From Bordetella parapertussis (GTDB lineage: Bacteria > Pseudomonadota > Gammaproteobacteria > Burkholderiales > Burkholderiaceae_C): 53,029 nt of DNA. Under the pieces are notes generated by a model. The model searched no databases and was not told the origin of the DNA. It saw nothing but the letters and a program-made list of their open reading frames with translations. Shown here in pieces: positions 33,491-41,842 of this stretch. Every line of letters starts with the position of its first letter. Positions within the stretch are counted from its first letter, which is position 1. A program made the translations under genes and the position numbers. The stretch is from assembly GCA_945870575.1 (NCBI GenBank), contig CAMBSK010000018.1, forward strand, positions 1 to 53,029, given 5' to 3'.

Positions 33491-33805
33491 TCAGGAGATA
33501 GGTCTTGAACGCCGTGAATTCTGCTTTGCAACGTAATCTTGCAGAACGCCCACCATACGCGCTTGCCAACCTTCTCCAGTATTGCGAAAGTAGGTAATGA
33601 CCTCCGGGCTGTAGCGGATAGATATAAGCAATTTTGGGTTGTCTGATTTCGGACGACCGCGAAGTGATTTAAGAGGGACCATTGCTTTGAGCTGGTCTTC
33701 TGTAAGCAAAGATGCATCAGGGTCGAGTTTGGCTGCGGCTCTGATTTTCCGATTCTCGGCATCTGTCGGCATGACGATGACACGTTTAGGGGTGGTTTTT
33801 GACAT
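33491..33805 (-). CDS. brnA: BrnA-family antitoxin
   Basis: A 104-residue antitoxin. The N-terminal half is charged and presumably wraps the toxin. The C-terminal half carries the ribbon-helix-helix pattern of BrnA: KLLISIRYSPEVITYFRNTGEGWQARMVGVLQDYVAK. The last nine residues (NSRRSRPIS) extend past the usual family end. The start overlaps the brnT 3' end by 20 bases, with GAGGT inside brnT as ribosome binding site, the standard toxin-first BrnTA order. In characterised systems BrnA neutralises the ribonuclease BrnT and represses the operon. Confidence 0.87.
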   Translation of the reverse strand: MSKTTPKRVIVMPTDAENRKIRAAAKLDPDASLLTEDQLKAMVPLKSLRGRPKSDNPKLLISIRYSPEVITYFRNTGEGWQARMVGVLQDYVAKQNSRRSRPIS

Positions 33806-34058
33806 AGTGTTTTACCTCTCGTTTTTCTGCTTGCCTTAAGCTGATGACGCGACGCGATTTGCCGCGATCAACAAATACAACGTAATAAATGTGATTTCCC
33901 TCTGGAACTAGGCCAATCATGCGCAGTTCATCGTAAGCAAACCGGTCATCAACCCAAACAAGCGCATCGTCCCAGGCTAACTGAGACGCAAAAGACAGAG
34001 AAAGCCCATGCGCGGCAAGATTACTCTTGTCTTTGTCGGGATCAAAAGTGATTCTCAT
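33786..34058 (-). CDS. brnT: BrnT-family ribonuclease toxin
   Basis: A 90-residue RelE-fold toxin of the BrnT family, which cleaves RNA and arrests translation. Family landmarks are MRITFDPDKDKSNLAAHG at the N terminus, FASQLAWDDALVW, the R-x-I-G-L-V strand (RMIGLVPEGNHIYYVVFVDRG) and the C-terminal RRVISLRQAEKREVKHY. I set the start at 34058 because the family begins here; the frame stays open 54 codons further upstream but passes through a large inverted repeat. A good sigma70 promoter ends seven bases before the ATG, so the transcript is probably leaderless. Confidence 0.88.
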   Translation of the reverse strand: MRITFDPDKDKSNLAAHGLSLSFASQLAWDDALVWVDDRFAYDELRMIGLVPEGNHIYYVVFVDRGKSRRVISLRQAEKREVKHYVKNHP

Positions 34059-34065
34059 TAGATTT

Positions 34066-34094
34066 AGTGTAGCTACGTGAAATAGCTGTGTCAA
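34066..34094 (-). promoter_or_regulatory. brnTA promoter (sigma70 type) with internal operator candidate
   Basis: On the minus strand TTGACA (34089-34094) is followed by a 17-base spacer and TACACT (34066-34071), then seven bases and the brnT ATG. Transcription should begin at or within a base or two of the start codon. The spacer contains the inverted repeat AGCTA/TAGCT (34071-34075 and 34083-34087), a natural candidate for BrnA binding. Confidence 0.75.
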
Positions 34095-34116
34095 CGGCCT
34101 AACGTGCTGTCCAGAA

Positions 34117-34188
34117 GGCAAACGCTGCAGCCCGGCCGTAGCCGACGTTGTGCCAGCATGGAGGCGAGGCCGGGCTGCGGTGGTTGCC
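34117..34188. repeat. Large imperfect stem-loop upstream of brnTA
   Basis: A perfect 11-bp inverted repeat (GCAGCCCGGCC at 34127-34137, GGCCGGGCTGC at 34168-34178) is flanked on the outside by a mostly pairable 5-base block and then GGCAA (34117-34121) opposite TTGCC (34184-34188). Together they form arms of 21 bases with about one mismatch and two G-T pairs, around a 30-base loop. It is GC-rich inside an otherwise AT-rich patch. A smaller stem TTGCCG/CGGCAA (34184-34189, 34194-34199) overlaps its right edge. GCCTAAC at 34097-34103 matches one attC core box, but no GTTRRRY partner is found. Confidence 0.6.
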
Positions 34189-34290
34189 GTAACCGGCAAG
34201 ACATTTACCCCATGCGCCAAACCTAGCTCAACTCACCCGAAGTGCCACTTTGCAAAAGCTAACTGCACCCAAGGCAACCCGACATAGGCC

Positions 34291-34307
34291 AATCAGGTAG
34301 ACTGATT
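34291..34307. promoter_or_regulatory. Inverted repeat upstream of the M20 hydrolase gene
   Basis: AATCAG (34291-34296) and CTGATT (34302-34307) are a perfect 6-bp inverted repeat with a five-base centre, about 30 bases before the ATG at 34336. Within it ATCAG-N5-CTGAT fits the general T-N11-A shape of LysR-type sites. No LysR gene is adjacent, so the regulator is unknown. Confidence 0.35.
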
Positions 34308-34335
34308 ACTCAATCCTTACATACAGGTGACCCCT

Positions 34336-35526
34336 ATGAAACTGCTCGACTCGATAGCCACCGAAGCCGCCAGCATTGTTGCCCTGCGCCGCGACATACA
34401 CGCCCACCCCGAACTCTGTTACGAAGAAAACCGCACCTCCGACCTGGTGGCCACGCAGCTCAGCAGCTGGGGCATAGAAGTTCACCGTGGCATGGGCACC
34501 ACCGGCGTCGTCGGCATCATCAAAAACGGCACCAGCAAACGCAGCATAGGCTTGCGCGCCGACATGGACGCATTGCCCGTGCACGAAGCCAACACCTTCG
34601 CCCACGCCAGCCAACACCCCGGCAAGATGCACGCTTGCGGCCACGACGGCCACACTGCCATGCTGCTGGCCGCCGCGCGACATTTGTCGCAGCACAAAAA
34701 TTTTGACGGCACTGTCGTCTTGATATTCCAACCTGCCGAAGAAGGCGGCGGCGGCGCGCGTGAAATGATCAAAGACGGTTTGTTCGACAAATTCCCAGTG
34801 GACGCGGTCTTCGGTTTGCACAACTGGCCCGGCATGGCGGTCGGCAAAGCAGCGGTCAGCGCGGGGCCGGTCATGGCGTCTAGCAATGAATTCAAAATCA
34901 CCATCAAAGGCAAGGGTTGCCACGCGGCCTTGCCGCACAACGGCATAGACCCGGTACCTATCGCGTGTGAAATGGTGCAGGCTTTCCAAACCATTGTGTC
35001 GCGCAACATCAAACCGGTGGACGCGGGTGTCATCTCCGTCACCATGATCCACGCCGGTGAAGCCACCAATGTCGTGCCCGACAGCTGCGAGCTGCAAGGC
35101 ACGGTGCGCACCTTCACCGTCGAGATTTTGGACATGATTGAGCGGCGCATGCGCACCATCGCTGAACACGTCAGCGCCGCGCACGATGCGACATGCACGT
35201 TTGAGTTTGTACGCAATTACCCGCCGACCATCAACCACGCCAAAGAGGCCGACTTCACCCGCAGCGTGCTCGCCGACATCATCGGTGCCGAGAACGTGCT
35301 GGCGCAAGAGCCGACCATGGGCTCGGAAGATTTCTCTTACATGTTGCTGAAGAAACCCGGCACGTATTTTTTCTTGGCCAATGGCGATGGGCAGCACCGC
35401 GAAATGGGCCACGGCGGCGGCCCTTGCACCTTGCACAACCCCAGCTACGATTTCAATGACGACTTGATTCCGCTAGGCGGCACGATCTGGGTGAACATGG
35501 TCGAGAAGTTTTTAGCCAAGGCCTGA
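34336..35526 (+). CDS. M20-family amidohydrolase (hippurate hydrolase/aminoacylase type)
   Basis: A 396-residue metal-dependent amidohydrolase of peptidase subfamily M20D, which removes N-acyl groups from amino acids such as hippurate or N-acetylated amino acids. Metal and catalytic residues are readable: RADMDALPV (about 74-82), C101, H103 and H106 in HACGHDGHTAM, the E135-E136 pair in FQPAEEGGGG, and H162 in GLHNWP. The ATG at 34336 was chosen because AGGTGA at 34325-34330 is its ribosome binding site; the GTG three codons earlier lies inside that site. It converges with a TetR gene. Exact substrate unknown. Confidence 0.92.
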   Translation: MKLLDSIATEAASIVALRRDIHAHPELCYEENRTSDLVATQLSSWGIEVHRGMGTTGVVGIIKNGTSKRSIGLRADMDALPVHEANTFAHASQHPGKMHACGHDGHTAMLLAAARHLSQHKNFDGTVVLIFQPAEEGGGGAREMIKDGLFDKFPVDAVFGLHNWPGMAVGKAAVSAGPVMASSNEFKITIKGKGCHAALPHNGIDPVPIACEMVQAFQTIVSRNIKPVDAGVISVTMIHAGEATNVVPDSCELQGTVRTFTVEILDMIERRMRTIAEHVSAAHDATCTFEFVRNYPPTINHAKEADFTRSVLADIIGAENVLAQEPTMGSEDFSYMLLKKPGTYFFLANGDGQHREMGHGGGPCTLHNPSYDFNDDLIPLGGTIWVNMVEKFLAKA

Positions 35527-35552
35527 AGTCACCGGTCTTTACAGTGCTGTTC

Positions 35553-35576
35553 ACCGGCTGACTTACTCAGCCCGGT
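35553..35576. terminator. Hairpin between convergent M20 and tetR genes
   Basis: ACCGGCTGA (35553-35561) and TCAGCCCGGT (35567-35576) pair with one bulged base around a five-base loop, overlapping the tetR stop codon. There is no T tract, so the role as a terminator is tentative. Confidence 0.35.
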
Positions 35577-36216
35577 AAACCTGTATCAACGCCTGCAACT
35601 GCAACTTGGGCAATTCGTCCAGGTAGGGCAGCAGCAAACCGAGCACCTGTTGCGCGCCACGCAAAGCACTGTGGTCGGCGTTGGCGTCTTCCAGGGCGTG
35701 ACGCGGATTTTGCACATACTCATAGCTCAGCCACCAGGTTTGCAAGACCACCATGTGGGTAGCGCAACTGTGTCGCTCAAAAGGGTTTTGACTGAGCAAG
35801 CCTTGTTCTTGCAAGCCTGAGAGTAAAACTTCAAACGCTTGGTGTTTGCGGTGCAACACACCTTTGACCTGAGCTTCCAGGAGCCGGTTTTTGCTGAGCA
35901 AATCGTTCAGGTCGCGGTAGATAAACCGGTGCCGCCAAATCAGCTCGAACAAGCTGTGCATGAAAAACCAGGCGTGCTCCATGTCCTGCACGTCGGCGGC
36001 GGCTGGCAGCAACTGGTCCATATCATGCAAATACTCGTCAAACAGAGCGTTGACCAGCAGTTCCTTGGCCGGGAAGTGATAAAACAAATTGCCCGGGCTG
36101 ATGCCCATGTCCGAGGCGATCAAGGTGGTGGCCACATTCGGCTCGCCATAACGGTTGAACAAATCCAGCGCGGTCGCGAGGATGCGCTCGGCGGTGCGGC
36201 GCGGCGGTTTCTTCAC
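35563..36216 (-). CDS. TetR-family transcriptional regulator
   Basis: A 217-residue regulator. The N-terminal TetR helix-turn-helix is clear at about residues 9-55 (RTAERILATALDLFNRYGEPNVATTLIASDMGISPGNLFYHFPAKELLV); the ligand-binding domain is helical and Leu-rich with no recognisable ligand signature. Initiation is at GTG (36216), four bases after the stop of the phasin gene on the same strand, so both are on one message. Linkage to a phasin suggests, but does not prove, a role in PHA or acyl-CoA metabolism, possibly as an autorepressor of this two-gene operon. Confidence 0.88.
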   Translation of the reverse strand: MKKPPRRTAERILATALDLFNRYGEPNVATTLIASDMGISPGNLFYHFPAKELLVNALFDEYLHDMDQLLPAAADVQDMEHAWFFMHSLFELIWRHRFIYRDLNDLLSKNRLLEAQVKGVLHRKHQAFEVLLSGLQEQGLLSQNPFERHSCATHMVVLQTWWLSYEYVQNPRHALEDANADHSALRGAQQVLGLLLPYLDELPKLQLQALIQVYRAE

Positions 36217-36220
36217 CGCT

Positions 36221-36628
36221 TCAGCCTTTGCCGCCGGATTTCAAAGCTTTGAGTTCAGCTTCCAGCGCAGCCACCCGCGCCTGTAAATCAGCCATGTCTT
36301 GGGCGTTTGGCAAGCCCATGCTGTGCAAAGCTTTGGCCACGCGCTCTTCAAAAATACCTTCCAGCCGGTCGAACTGGCCGCCGGCGCGTTGCCCCATGTC
36401 GCTGGCCATGGCACTGGCTTTGGCGGCGGCTTCGGCCATTTTGGCCTGCGCCTGCATGGTGGTTTCCTGCAATTTGCTGCCATCCTTGACCAGTGTGTCG
36501 AACACTTTGCTGCCTTCTTCCTGCGCTTTGGCAAAGGCGCCCAAGCCTGCCTGCCAGATTTGCTGGGCAGAGTTTTTCATGTGCTCGCTCATTTGCTGGG
36601 GGTCGAACGCTGGGGGCTTGCTTGACAT
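36221..36628 (-). CDS. Poly(hydroxyalkanoate) granule-associated phasin
   Basis: A 135-residue protein that coats PHA storage granules. The family core QIWQAGLGAFAKAQEEGSKVFDTLVKDG covers about residues 23-50, followed by an Ala-rich helix and a C-terminal leucine-zipper-like stretch (DMADLQARVAALEAELKAL) ending GGKG. I set the start at 36628 (MSSKPPAFD), where AGGAG (complement of 36634-36638) lies five bases upstream; six extra upstream codons are open but lack a ribosome binding site. It heads a two-gene unit with the TetR gene and is divergent from rfaH. No PHA synthase gene is in the window. Confidence 0.87.
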   Translation of the reverse strand: MSSKPPAFDPQQMSEHMKNSAQQIWQAGLGAFAKAQEEGSKVFDTLVKDGSKLQETTMQAQAKMAEAAAKASAMASDMGQRAGGQFDRLEGIFEERVAKALHSMGLPNAQDMADLQARVAALEAELKALKSGGKG

Positions 36629-36686
36629 GGAGGCTCCTGTGATCAATGTGAATAACAGTGCAATTTAACTACATTAGAATCTTTAA

Positions 36687-36696
36687 TCAATATTGA
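36687..36696. promoter_or_regulatory. Short palindrome in the phasin-rfaH divergent gap
   Basis: TCAATATTGA is a perfect 10-base palindrome in the AT-rich 87-base region between the divergent phasin and rfaH genes. It could be a regulator site (for example for the TetR protein) but it is short enough to occur by chance in AT-rich DNA. No ops-like RfaH recruitment sequence is seen here. Confidence 0.2.
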
Positions 36697-36715
36697 ATAG
36701 ATCCGCACAACGTTT

Positions 36716-37201
36716 ATGCATTGGTACGCCATCCATTCCAAACCACGCCAGGAAGAGCGGGCGCTGGAAAACCTGGAGCGCCAGGGCTTTCAAGCCTGGT
36801 TGCCCATGCTCACCGTCGAAAAATTCCGGCGCGGCAAACTCGCCAAAGTGGTCGAACCCATGTTCAGTCGCTATTTGTTTATTCGTCTGGACACCGAGCA
36901 GACCAACTGGTCGCCGATACGCTCGACCCTGGGCGTCAGTAAGCTGGTGAGCTTTGGTAACCGGCCTGCCGTCATTGAAGATGAATTGATACTGGCCTTG
37001 CAACAGTTGCCGGCGCGTGAGCCCGAGCGTTTGTTCCAACCCGGTCAGACGGTGAAATTTGTCTCCGGCCCTTTGCGCGGTCTCGAGGGCATCTACGAGC
37101 AGGCTGATGGTGAGTTGCGCGCTATGGTGCTGGTTGACCTGTTGAGCAAACACCACCGCATCACCACCGACATGCAGGATTTGATGCCTGTCACAATTTG
37201 A
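36716..37201 (+). CDS. rfaH: RfaH, specialised NusG paralogue
   Basis: A 161-residue elongation factor with the same length and layout as E. coli RfaH. The NGN domain opens [28 protein letters not shown] and continues [25 protein letters not shown] and [14 protein letters not shown], each matching RfaH rather than NusG. The C-terminal part ([37 protein letters not shown]) corresponds to the fold-switching KOW region. RfaH enhances transcription and translation of long polysaccharide and virulence operons after recruitment at ops elements. It leads a cluster for uppS, a NYN protein and dTDP-rhamnose genes, which suggests an operon-specific role. No clear Shine-Dalgarno is visible. Confidence 0.88.
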   Translation: MHWYAIHSKPRQEERALENLERQGFQAWLPMLTVEKFRRGKLAKVVEPMFSRYLFIRLDTEQTNWSPIRSTLGVSKLVSFGNRPAVIEDELILALQQLPAREPERLFQPGQTVKFVSGPLRGLEGIYEQADGELRAMVLVDLLSKHHRITTDMQDLMPVTI

Positions 37202-37203
37202 GC

Positions 37204-37986
37204 ATGAACCACACGCCTCAACATATCGCGGTCATCATGGACGGTAACGGGCGCTGGGCCAAAAAGCGTCTGATGCCGCGAACGGTCGGACATGTCAAAG
37301 GCGCCTCCAATGTGCGCCATATCGTCAAGGCTTGCAATGATTTTGGCATCTCCTACCTGACCTTGTTCGCCTTCAGTTCGGAAAACTGGCGCCGTCCGCC
37401 GGACGAGGTGTCAGCCTTGATGGGTTTGTTTTTGCAGTACCTGGAAAATGAAGTCGCTGAAATGAAAGCCGCAGGCATACGTTTGCGCGTCATTGGCGAC
37501 CGCAGCGCGTTTGCGCCGCTGTTACAGTCGCGCATAGACCAGGCCGAGCAGGAGACGGCGCACAACACCCGCTTGAATTTGACCATTGCCGCGAATTACG
37601 GTGGGCAGTGGGACGTGCTTAACGCCATGCGCGCCTGGCAAATCGCCCATCCGCACAAAACCTTGCAGGACATGGACGCCGACGCCTTGGCGGCGCATTT
37701 AAGCACGGCCAATCTGCCTGACCCTGAGTTGCTGATCCGCACCGGCGGCGAGTCACGCATCAGTAATTTCCTGCTTTGGCAAACCGCCTACACCGAGTTG
37801 TATTTCACGGATGCGTATTGGCCCGACTTTGATGCAACCGCTTTGAAAGCTGCCATAGACTGGTATGCGCAACGCGTGCGCCGTTTCGGGCGTACTGACG
37901 ATCAGGTCAGCGCCGCGCCGCCATGGCCGCTGGAAAAATCAACCTCCGCTTTGCCGGATTTGGCAGCCCGCTTCAAGATCAGCTAA
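37204..37986 (+). CDS. uppS: Isoprenyl (undecaprenyl) diphosphate synthase
   Basis: A 260-residue cis-prenyltransferase that extends farnesyl diphosphate to the C55 lipid carrier used for peptidoglycan and polysaccharides. The catalytic motif [16 protein letters not shown] has D13; further signatures are [19 protein letters not shown] and [15 protein letters not shown] followed by YTELYF. The third-to-last motif carries Gly where RTSGE is usual. The ATG at 37204 follows the rfaH stop by two bases; a TTG at 37198 is an alternative. Usually uppS lies in the frr-dxr-cdsA cluster, so this copy beside rfaH and rfb genes may be an additional or relocated one. Confidence 0.92.
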   Translation: MNHTPQHIAVIMDGNGRWAKKRLMPRTVGHVKGASNVRHIVKACNDFGISYLTLFAFSSENWRRPPDEVSALMGLFLQYLENEVAEMKAAGIRLRVIGDRSAFAPLLQSRIDQAEQETAHNTRLNLTIAANYGGQWDVLNAMRAWQIAHPHKTLQDMDADALAAHLSTANLPDPELLIRTGGESRISNFLLWQTAYTELYFTDAYWPDFDATALKAAIDWYAQRVRRFGRTDDQVSAAPPWPLEKSTSALPDLAARFKIS

Positions 37987-38099
37987 TATCAGGGTTTGCA
38001 GGCTTAGTCATTAGTTCCGGGTGCCTGCATTCTCTCCAACGACATTCCGCCCGCTGTCACCTCTCACATAGCTATCCCAAGCAACAGGTAAACCTACAG

Positions 38100-38963
38100 A
38101 TGAAGAACGAGCCACGCACCATACACCCACGCAAAGAAAACGCCCCTTCGCGCAGCGGCCGCTGCATCGCACTGATAGACAGCAATTACATGGCCTGGCT
38201 GCTGCGCCAGTCCACTGACGCACCTGCCGAGCCGGAAACTTATAACCGTATCGCCCTCATCCCCTCGCTGGCGCAAGCGCTCAAAGGCGCTGGTCTAGCG
38301 CTTGATGTGCAGCGCGTTTACTGGTACACAGACACGCCCGACACCCAATTTCCGCAGGATCAAATTGTTCGCCACCTCGAAGGTGCCGGTGCCGAACCGG
38401 GCGACGTGGTGTTTCAAGCCATGTCAGCCGACATCGCCCGCCTGGCTGAAAACCAAGCCTGCGAACATTTACTCATTGCCAGCGACGATGACCGCCTGAC
38501 GCCTGTTATTGATGAAGCCCAGTTGCACGGCTTGAATGTGTATTTGCTGGCCGATGAATCCGCACGCCACATGGACCAACTGGTCAATGAAGACCCTGCC
38601 TGGTGCCGTTTGCTTGGTCAAGCCGATCGCCGCGTGCTGTTGCTGCCGCACGCCGCCCGCGAACTCACCGCCGCCCCGCGTGCTCCTGCCGCGCCTGCCG
38701 TGCCGCAAGACCCTGAGGTGGTGCGCGTCAAGTTGCAGGAAGTGGTCAGTTTGTGGTGGGACGACGAGCCCGAAGACCTGCGCGAGGATTTGCGCGACGA
38801 ATTGCGCGGCAGCCACGGTATTCCGCAGGAAGTCGACCGTCACATGTTGCTGCGTGTGCGCCGTGCCTTGGACCGCCCTTTGAGCTTTCCCGAGAAAAAA
38901 ATACTGCGTGAAATGGTGCGCGCCAAAGTGTTGGGCATCACTGAGGAAAGCCTGCCTGTATGA
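38100..38963 (+). CDS. NYN-domain protein (putative ribonuclease) within rfb operon
   Basis: A 287-residue protein. Residues about 20-155 form a NYN (PIN-like, LabA/DUF88) domain: first acidic residue D27 in CIALIDSNY, second D111 in [10 protein letters not shown], third cluster D129-D131 in [24 protein letters not shown] domains are usually metal-dependent RNases. After a Pro/Ala-rich linker (about 172-185) comes an acidic helical C-terminal domain ([20 protein letters not shown], then [19 protein letters not shown]) that I do not recognise. The frame is open upstream into uppS, but similarity starts at the ATG at 38100. Its stop overlaps the rfbB start (ATGA), so it is translated together with the sugar pathway. 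RNA target unknown. Confidence 0.8.
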   Translation: MKNEPRTIHPRKENAPSRSGRCIALIDSNYMAWLLRQSTDAPAEPETYNRIALIPSLAQALKGAGLALDVQRVYWYTDTPDTQFPQDQIVRHLEGAGAEPGDVVFQAMSADIARLAENQACEHLLIASDDDRLTPVIDEAQLHGLNVYLLADESARHMDQLVNEDPAWCRLLGQADRRVLLLPHAARELTAAPRAPAAPAVPQDPEVVRVKLQEVVSLWWDDEPEDLREDLRDELRGSHGIPQEVDRHMLLRVRRALDRPLSFPEKKILREMVRAKVLGITEESLPV

Positions 38964-40021
38964 GCATACTGGTGACCGGCGGTGCCGGTTTCATCGGCAG
39001 CAATTTCGTCCACACCTGGCTGGCCGGGAGCGACGAGTTGCTGGTTAATCTGGACAAACTTACCTACGCCGGTAATTTGGGCAATTTACAGTCGCTGGCG
39101 CAAGACCCGCGGCATATGTTTGTGCATGGCGACATAGCCGACCGTGAGTTGGTTCAAGCTTTGTTGACACAGCACCAACCGCGCGCCGTCTTGCATTTCG
39201 CAGCAGAATCCCACGTTGACCGATCCATACACGGCCCGCTGGATTTCATACACACCAATGTGGTCGGCACCTGTCAGTTGCTCGAATCGGTGCGCGCTTA
39301 CTGGAGCGGCTTGAGCCCGGATGTGCAACAGAGTTTTCGCTTTTTGCATGTCAGCACCGACGAGGTGTACGGCAGCCTGAAGCCGCAGGCCCCGGCGTTC
39401 AAAGAAACCAATCTCTACGAGCCCAACAGTCCGTATGCCGCTAGCAAGGCCGCGTCCGACCACCTGGTACGGGCATGGCACCATACCTATGGCTTGCCGG
39501 TTCTGACCACCAATTGCAGCAACAATTACGGCCCGTTCCATTTCCCGGAAAAACTCATTCCTCTGGTGTTGCACAACGCAATGGCCGGCAAGCCTTTGCC
39601 GATTTACGGCGACGGTATGCAAATCCGCGACTGGTTGTTTGTGCAAGACCATTGCCGCGCCATCTCCCGGGTGTTAGAGGCAGGTCGACCCGGCGAGACT
39701 TACAACATCGGCGGCTGGAACGAAAAGCCTAATATCGAGGTGGTGAACACCTTATGCTCCCTGCTCGATGAGTTGCATCCGCGCGCCGACGGCAAAAGTT
39801 ACGCAGAACAAATCACCTATGTGAAAGACCGCGCCGGTCATGACCGGCGTTATGCCATAGACGCTTCCAAAATCAGTACTGAGTTAGGCTGGCGTCCACA
39901 GGAAACCTTTGAAACCGGTTTGCGCAAAACCGTGCAGTGGTATTTGGATAACCAGGATTGGGTGACTGCGGTCACCAGCGGTCATTACCGCCAGTGGGTC
40001 GATCTGCAATATGGCGGCTGA
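38960..40021 (+). CDS. rfbB: dTDP-glucose 4,6-dehydratase
   Basis: RmlB/RfbB (353 aa) converts dTDP-glucose to dTDP-4-keto-6-deoxyglucose, step two of dTDP-L-rhamnose synthesis. The NAD-binding [10 protein letters not shown] is at residues 6-15, the active-site STDEVYG is present, and the [11 protein letters not shown] segment holds the catalytic Tyr-Lys pair. [10 protein letters not shown] and [10 protein letters not shown] are also family-typical. The start overlaps the NYN gene stop by four bases and the stop overlaps the rfbD start by eleven bases. Confidence 0.96.
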   Translation: MSILVTGGAGFIGSNFVHTWLAGSDELLVNLDKLTYAGNLGNLQSLAQDPRHMFVHGDIADRELVQALLTQHQPRAVLHFAAESHVDRSIHGPLDFIHTNVVGTCQLLESVRAYWSGLSPDVQQSFRFLHVSTDEVYGSLKPQAPAFKETNLYEPNSPYAASKAASDHLVRAWHHTYGLPVLTTNCSNNYGPFHFPEKLIPLVLHNAMAGKPLPIYGDGMQIRDWLFVQDHCRAISRVLEAGRPGETYNIGGWNEKPNIEVVNTLCSLLDELHPRADGKSYAEQITYVKDRAGHDRRYAIDASKISTELGWRPQETFETGLRKTVQWYLDNQDWVTAVTSGHYRQWVDLQYGG

Positions 40022-40916
40022 ACAGGTACTGCTTTTCGGTGCTGTCGGGCAACTCGGTCACGAGTTAAACCTCCGTTTACAAACTGCCGGTTATGCCGTC
40101 ACCGCTTTAAGCCGCCAACAGTTGGACTTCAGTGATATGCCCGCCGTGCGTGAGCGGGTCAAACAGTGTCAGCCGCGCTGGATCATCAACGCCGCCGCCT
40201 ACACGGCAGTCGATAAAGCTGAACAGGAAGTGCAACAGGCGCAGGCCTTGAATGCAGATTTGCCCGAACTGCTGGCCGAAGAAGCCAAGCAACTTGGCGC
40301 GGCGCTTTTGCACTATTCCACCGACTATGTGTTCAACGGCCGTGCCAGCCGCCCTTATCTTGAAACCGATGCCACCGACCCTGTTTCGGTGTACGGACGC
40401 AGCAAGCGCGACGGTGAACTCGGCATACAGGCCAGCGGCGCCCGCCATCTGGTGTTGCGCACCTCATGGGTGGTCGGCGCTCACGGACAAAACTTTCTCA
40501 AGACCATGCTGCGACTGGCCGCCGAGCGAGACAGCTTGCGTGTGGTGGCAGACCAGACCGGCGTGCCCACGTCAGCCGATTGGCTGGCCGGTATCAGCTT
40601 GCAGGCCATGCAGCAGAGTGAGCAGCATGGGCTGCAAGGCTTGTTCCACGCCACGCCAGCCGGGCAGACCAACTGGCACGCTTACGCACAATACCTGCTG
40701 GCGCGAGCCACACAGCTGGGCTGGACTTTGAAGGTTGCCTCGCAAGACGTGCAGCCCATCAGCACCGCCGAATACCCTTTGCCCGCCTCCCGCCCGGCTT
40801 ACGGACTGCTGGACAGCCATGCGCTGGCCAGTCATCTGGGACAGGATTGGCCGCCATGGCAAGAAGGTGTGGATAAAGTGCTTCATCAGCTGCGGCCGAC
40901 TGCACAAGCTGATTGA
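40011..40916 (+). CDS. rfbD: dTDP-4-dehydrorhamnose reductase
   Basis: RmlD/RfbD (301 aa) carries out the final NAD(P)H-dependent reduction to dTDP-L-rhamnose. The nucleotide-binding motif is [10 protein letters not shown] at about residues 10-19, STDYVFNG lies near 105, and the YGRSKRDGE motif supplies the catalytic Tyr and Lys. The remainder, with [19 protein letters not shown] and the [13 protein letters not shown] region, matches the family. The start lies 11 bases inside rfbB. The order B-D-A-C is one of the common rfb arrangements. Confidence 0.95.
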   Translation: MAAEQVLLFGAVGQLGHELNLRLQTAGYAVTALSRQQLDFSDMPAVRERVKQCQPRWIINAAAYTAVDKAEQEVQQAQALNADLPELLAEEAKQLGAALLHYSTDYVFNGRASRPYLETDATDPVSVYGRSKRDGELGIQASGARHLVLRTSWVVGAHGQNFLKTMLRLAAERDSLRVVADQTGVPTSADWLAGISLQAMQQSEQHGLQGLFHATPAGQTNWHAYAQYLLARATQLGWTLKVASQDVQPISTAEYPLPASRPAYGLLDSHALASHLGQDWPPWQEGVDKVLHQLRPTAQAD

Positions 40917-40958
40917 CTTGATAACAGACCCAGAAAATCACAACAGGCAGGACACACC

Positions 40959-41837
40959 ATGGCGATCACCTCAAGAAAAGGCATTTTGCTGGCCGGCGGC
41001 TCCGGCACCCGTTTGTACCCGTTGACTTTGGCGGTCAGCAAACAACTGATGCCGGTCTACGACAAACCGCTGGTGTATTACCCCTTAAGCACTTTGATGC
41101 TCAGCGACATCCGCGATGTGCTGATTATTTCCACGCCGCACGACACGCCGCGTTATGCCGATTTGCTGGGCGACGGTTCGCAATGGGGCATGAATATCCA
41201 ATATGTGGTGCAAGCCAAGCCGGAAGGACTGGCGCAGGCTTTTTTGATCGGGCGCGATTTTGTGGACAACCAGCATAGCGCTTTGGTGCTTGGTGACAAT
41301 ATTTTTTACGGCCACGATCTGGTCAAACAATTACAAAGTGCCAACCGCCAGGAAGACGGCGCCACCGTGTTTGCCTACCATGTGTCCGATCCTGAGCGTT
41401 ACGGCGTCGTCAGTTTTGACGAACACAAGCGCGCGGTGCATATTGAAGAAAAACCCAAGCAGCCTAAATCCAATTTTGCGGTCACTGGTTTGTATTTTTA
41501 TGACCGGCAAGTCTGTGATATTGCCGCAGATATTAAGCCGTCAGCGCGCGGCGAACTTGAAATCACCGATGTCAATCGCCGTTATCTGGAGCAACAGCAA
41601 TTGAATGTCGAGACCATGGGCCGTGGTTATGCATGGTTGGACGCCGGTACGCACGACGGTTTGATGGAATCGGCCACTTTCATTGCAACCATTCAAAAAC
41701 GCCAGGGTTTGATGGTTGCCTGCCCCGAGGAAATCGCTTTTTCACAGGGTTGGATCAGCCCGGCGGAGTTGGAAAAACTGGCCCAGCCTTATAAAAGTAC
41801 GGCTTACGGTCAATATCTTTTGAATTTATTGGATTAA
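40959..41837 (+). CDS. rfbA: Glucose-1-phosphate thymidylyltransferase
   Basis: RmlA/RfbA (292 aa) makes dTDP-glucose from glucose-1-phosphate and dTTP, the first step of the pathway. The nucleotide-binding signature [16 protein letters not shown] is at residues 7-22, followed by [35 protein letters not shown] and the [15 protein letters not shown] segment are diagnostic. A ribosome binding site (GGCAGGAC) precedes the ATG. rfbC follows after five bases. Confidence 0.96.
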   Translation: MAITSRKGILLAGGSGTRLYPLTLAVSKQLMPVYDKPLVYYPLSTLMLSDIRDVLIISTPHDTPRYADLLGDGSQWGMNIQYVVQAKPEGLAQAFLIGRDFVDNQHSALVLGDNIFYGHDLVKQLQSANRQEDGATVFAYHVSDPERYGVVSFDEHKRAVHIEEKPKQPKSNFAVTGLYFYDRQVCDIAADIKPSARGELEITDVNRRYLEQQQLNVETMGRGYAWLDAGTHDGLMESATFIATIQKRQGLMVACPEEIAFSQGWISPAELEKLAQPYKSTAYGQYLLNLLD

Positions 41838-41842
41838 TTCTC

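Noticed and set aside
33418..33783. 121-codon minus-strand frame overlapping brnA
   Set aside because: It is mostly brnA in a shifted frame. Only its last part, which contains MPYQ, is of possible interest and is discussed as a remnant.
34097..34199. Integron attC site next to brnTA
   Set aside because: One core-like box (GCCTAAC) and strong secondary structure are present, but no GTTRRRY partner box, no integrase and no second cassette. Kept only as a stem-loop of unknown nature.
33786..34220. 144-residue version of the BrnT frame
   Set aside because: The extra 54 N-terminal codons run through the large inverted repeat and the promoter; BrnT proteins start at the residue encoded at 34058.
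34306..35436. 376-codon open frame on the minus strand opposite the M20 hydrolase gene
   Set aside because: It is antisense to a gene with full catalytic motifs, its translation is rich in His, Val and Gly without any recognisable domain, and there is no ribosome binding site. It is the usual GC-rich mirror frame.
37923..38099. Upstream extension of the NYN gene into uppS
   Set aside because: The extra 59 residues look non-coding and overlap uppS; the ATG at 38100 gives the natural domain boundary.
36629..38099. ops element for RfaH recruitment upstream of uppS or rfb genes
   Set aside because: No sequence resembling GGCGGTAGC was found on the coding strand in the gaps at 36629-36715 or 37987-38099.
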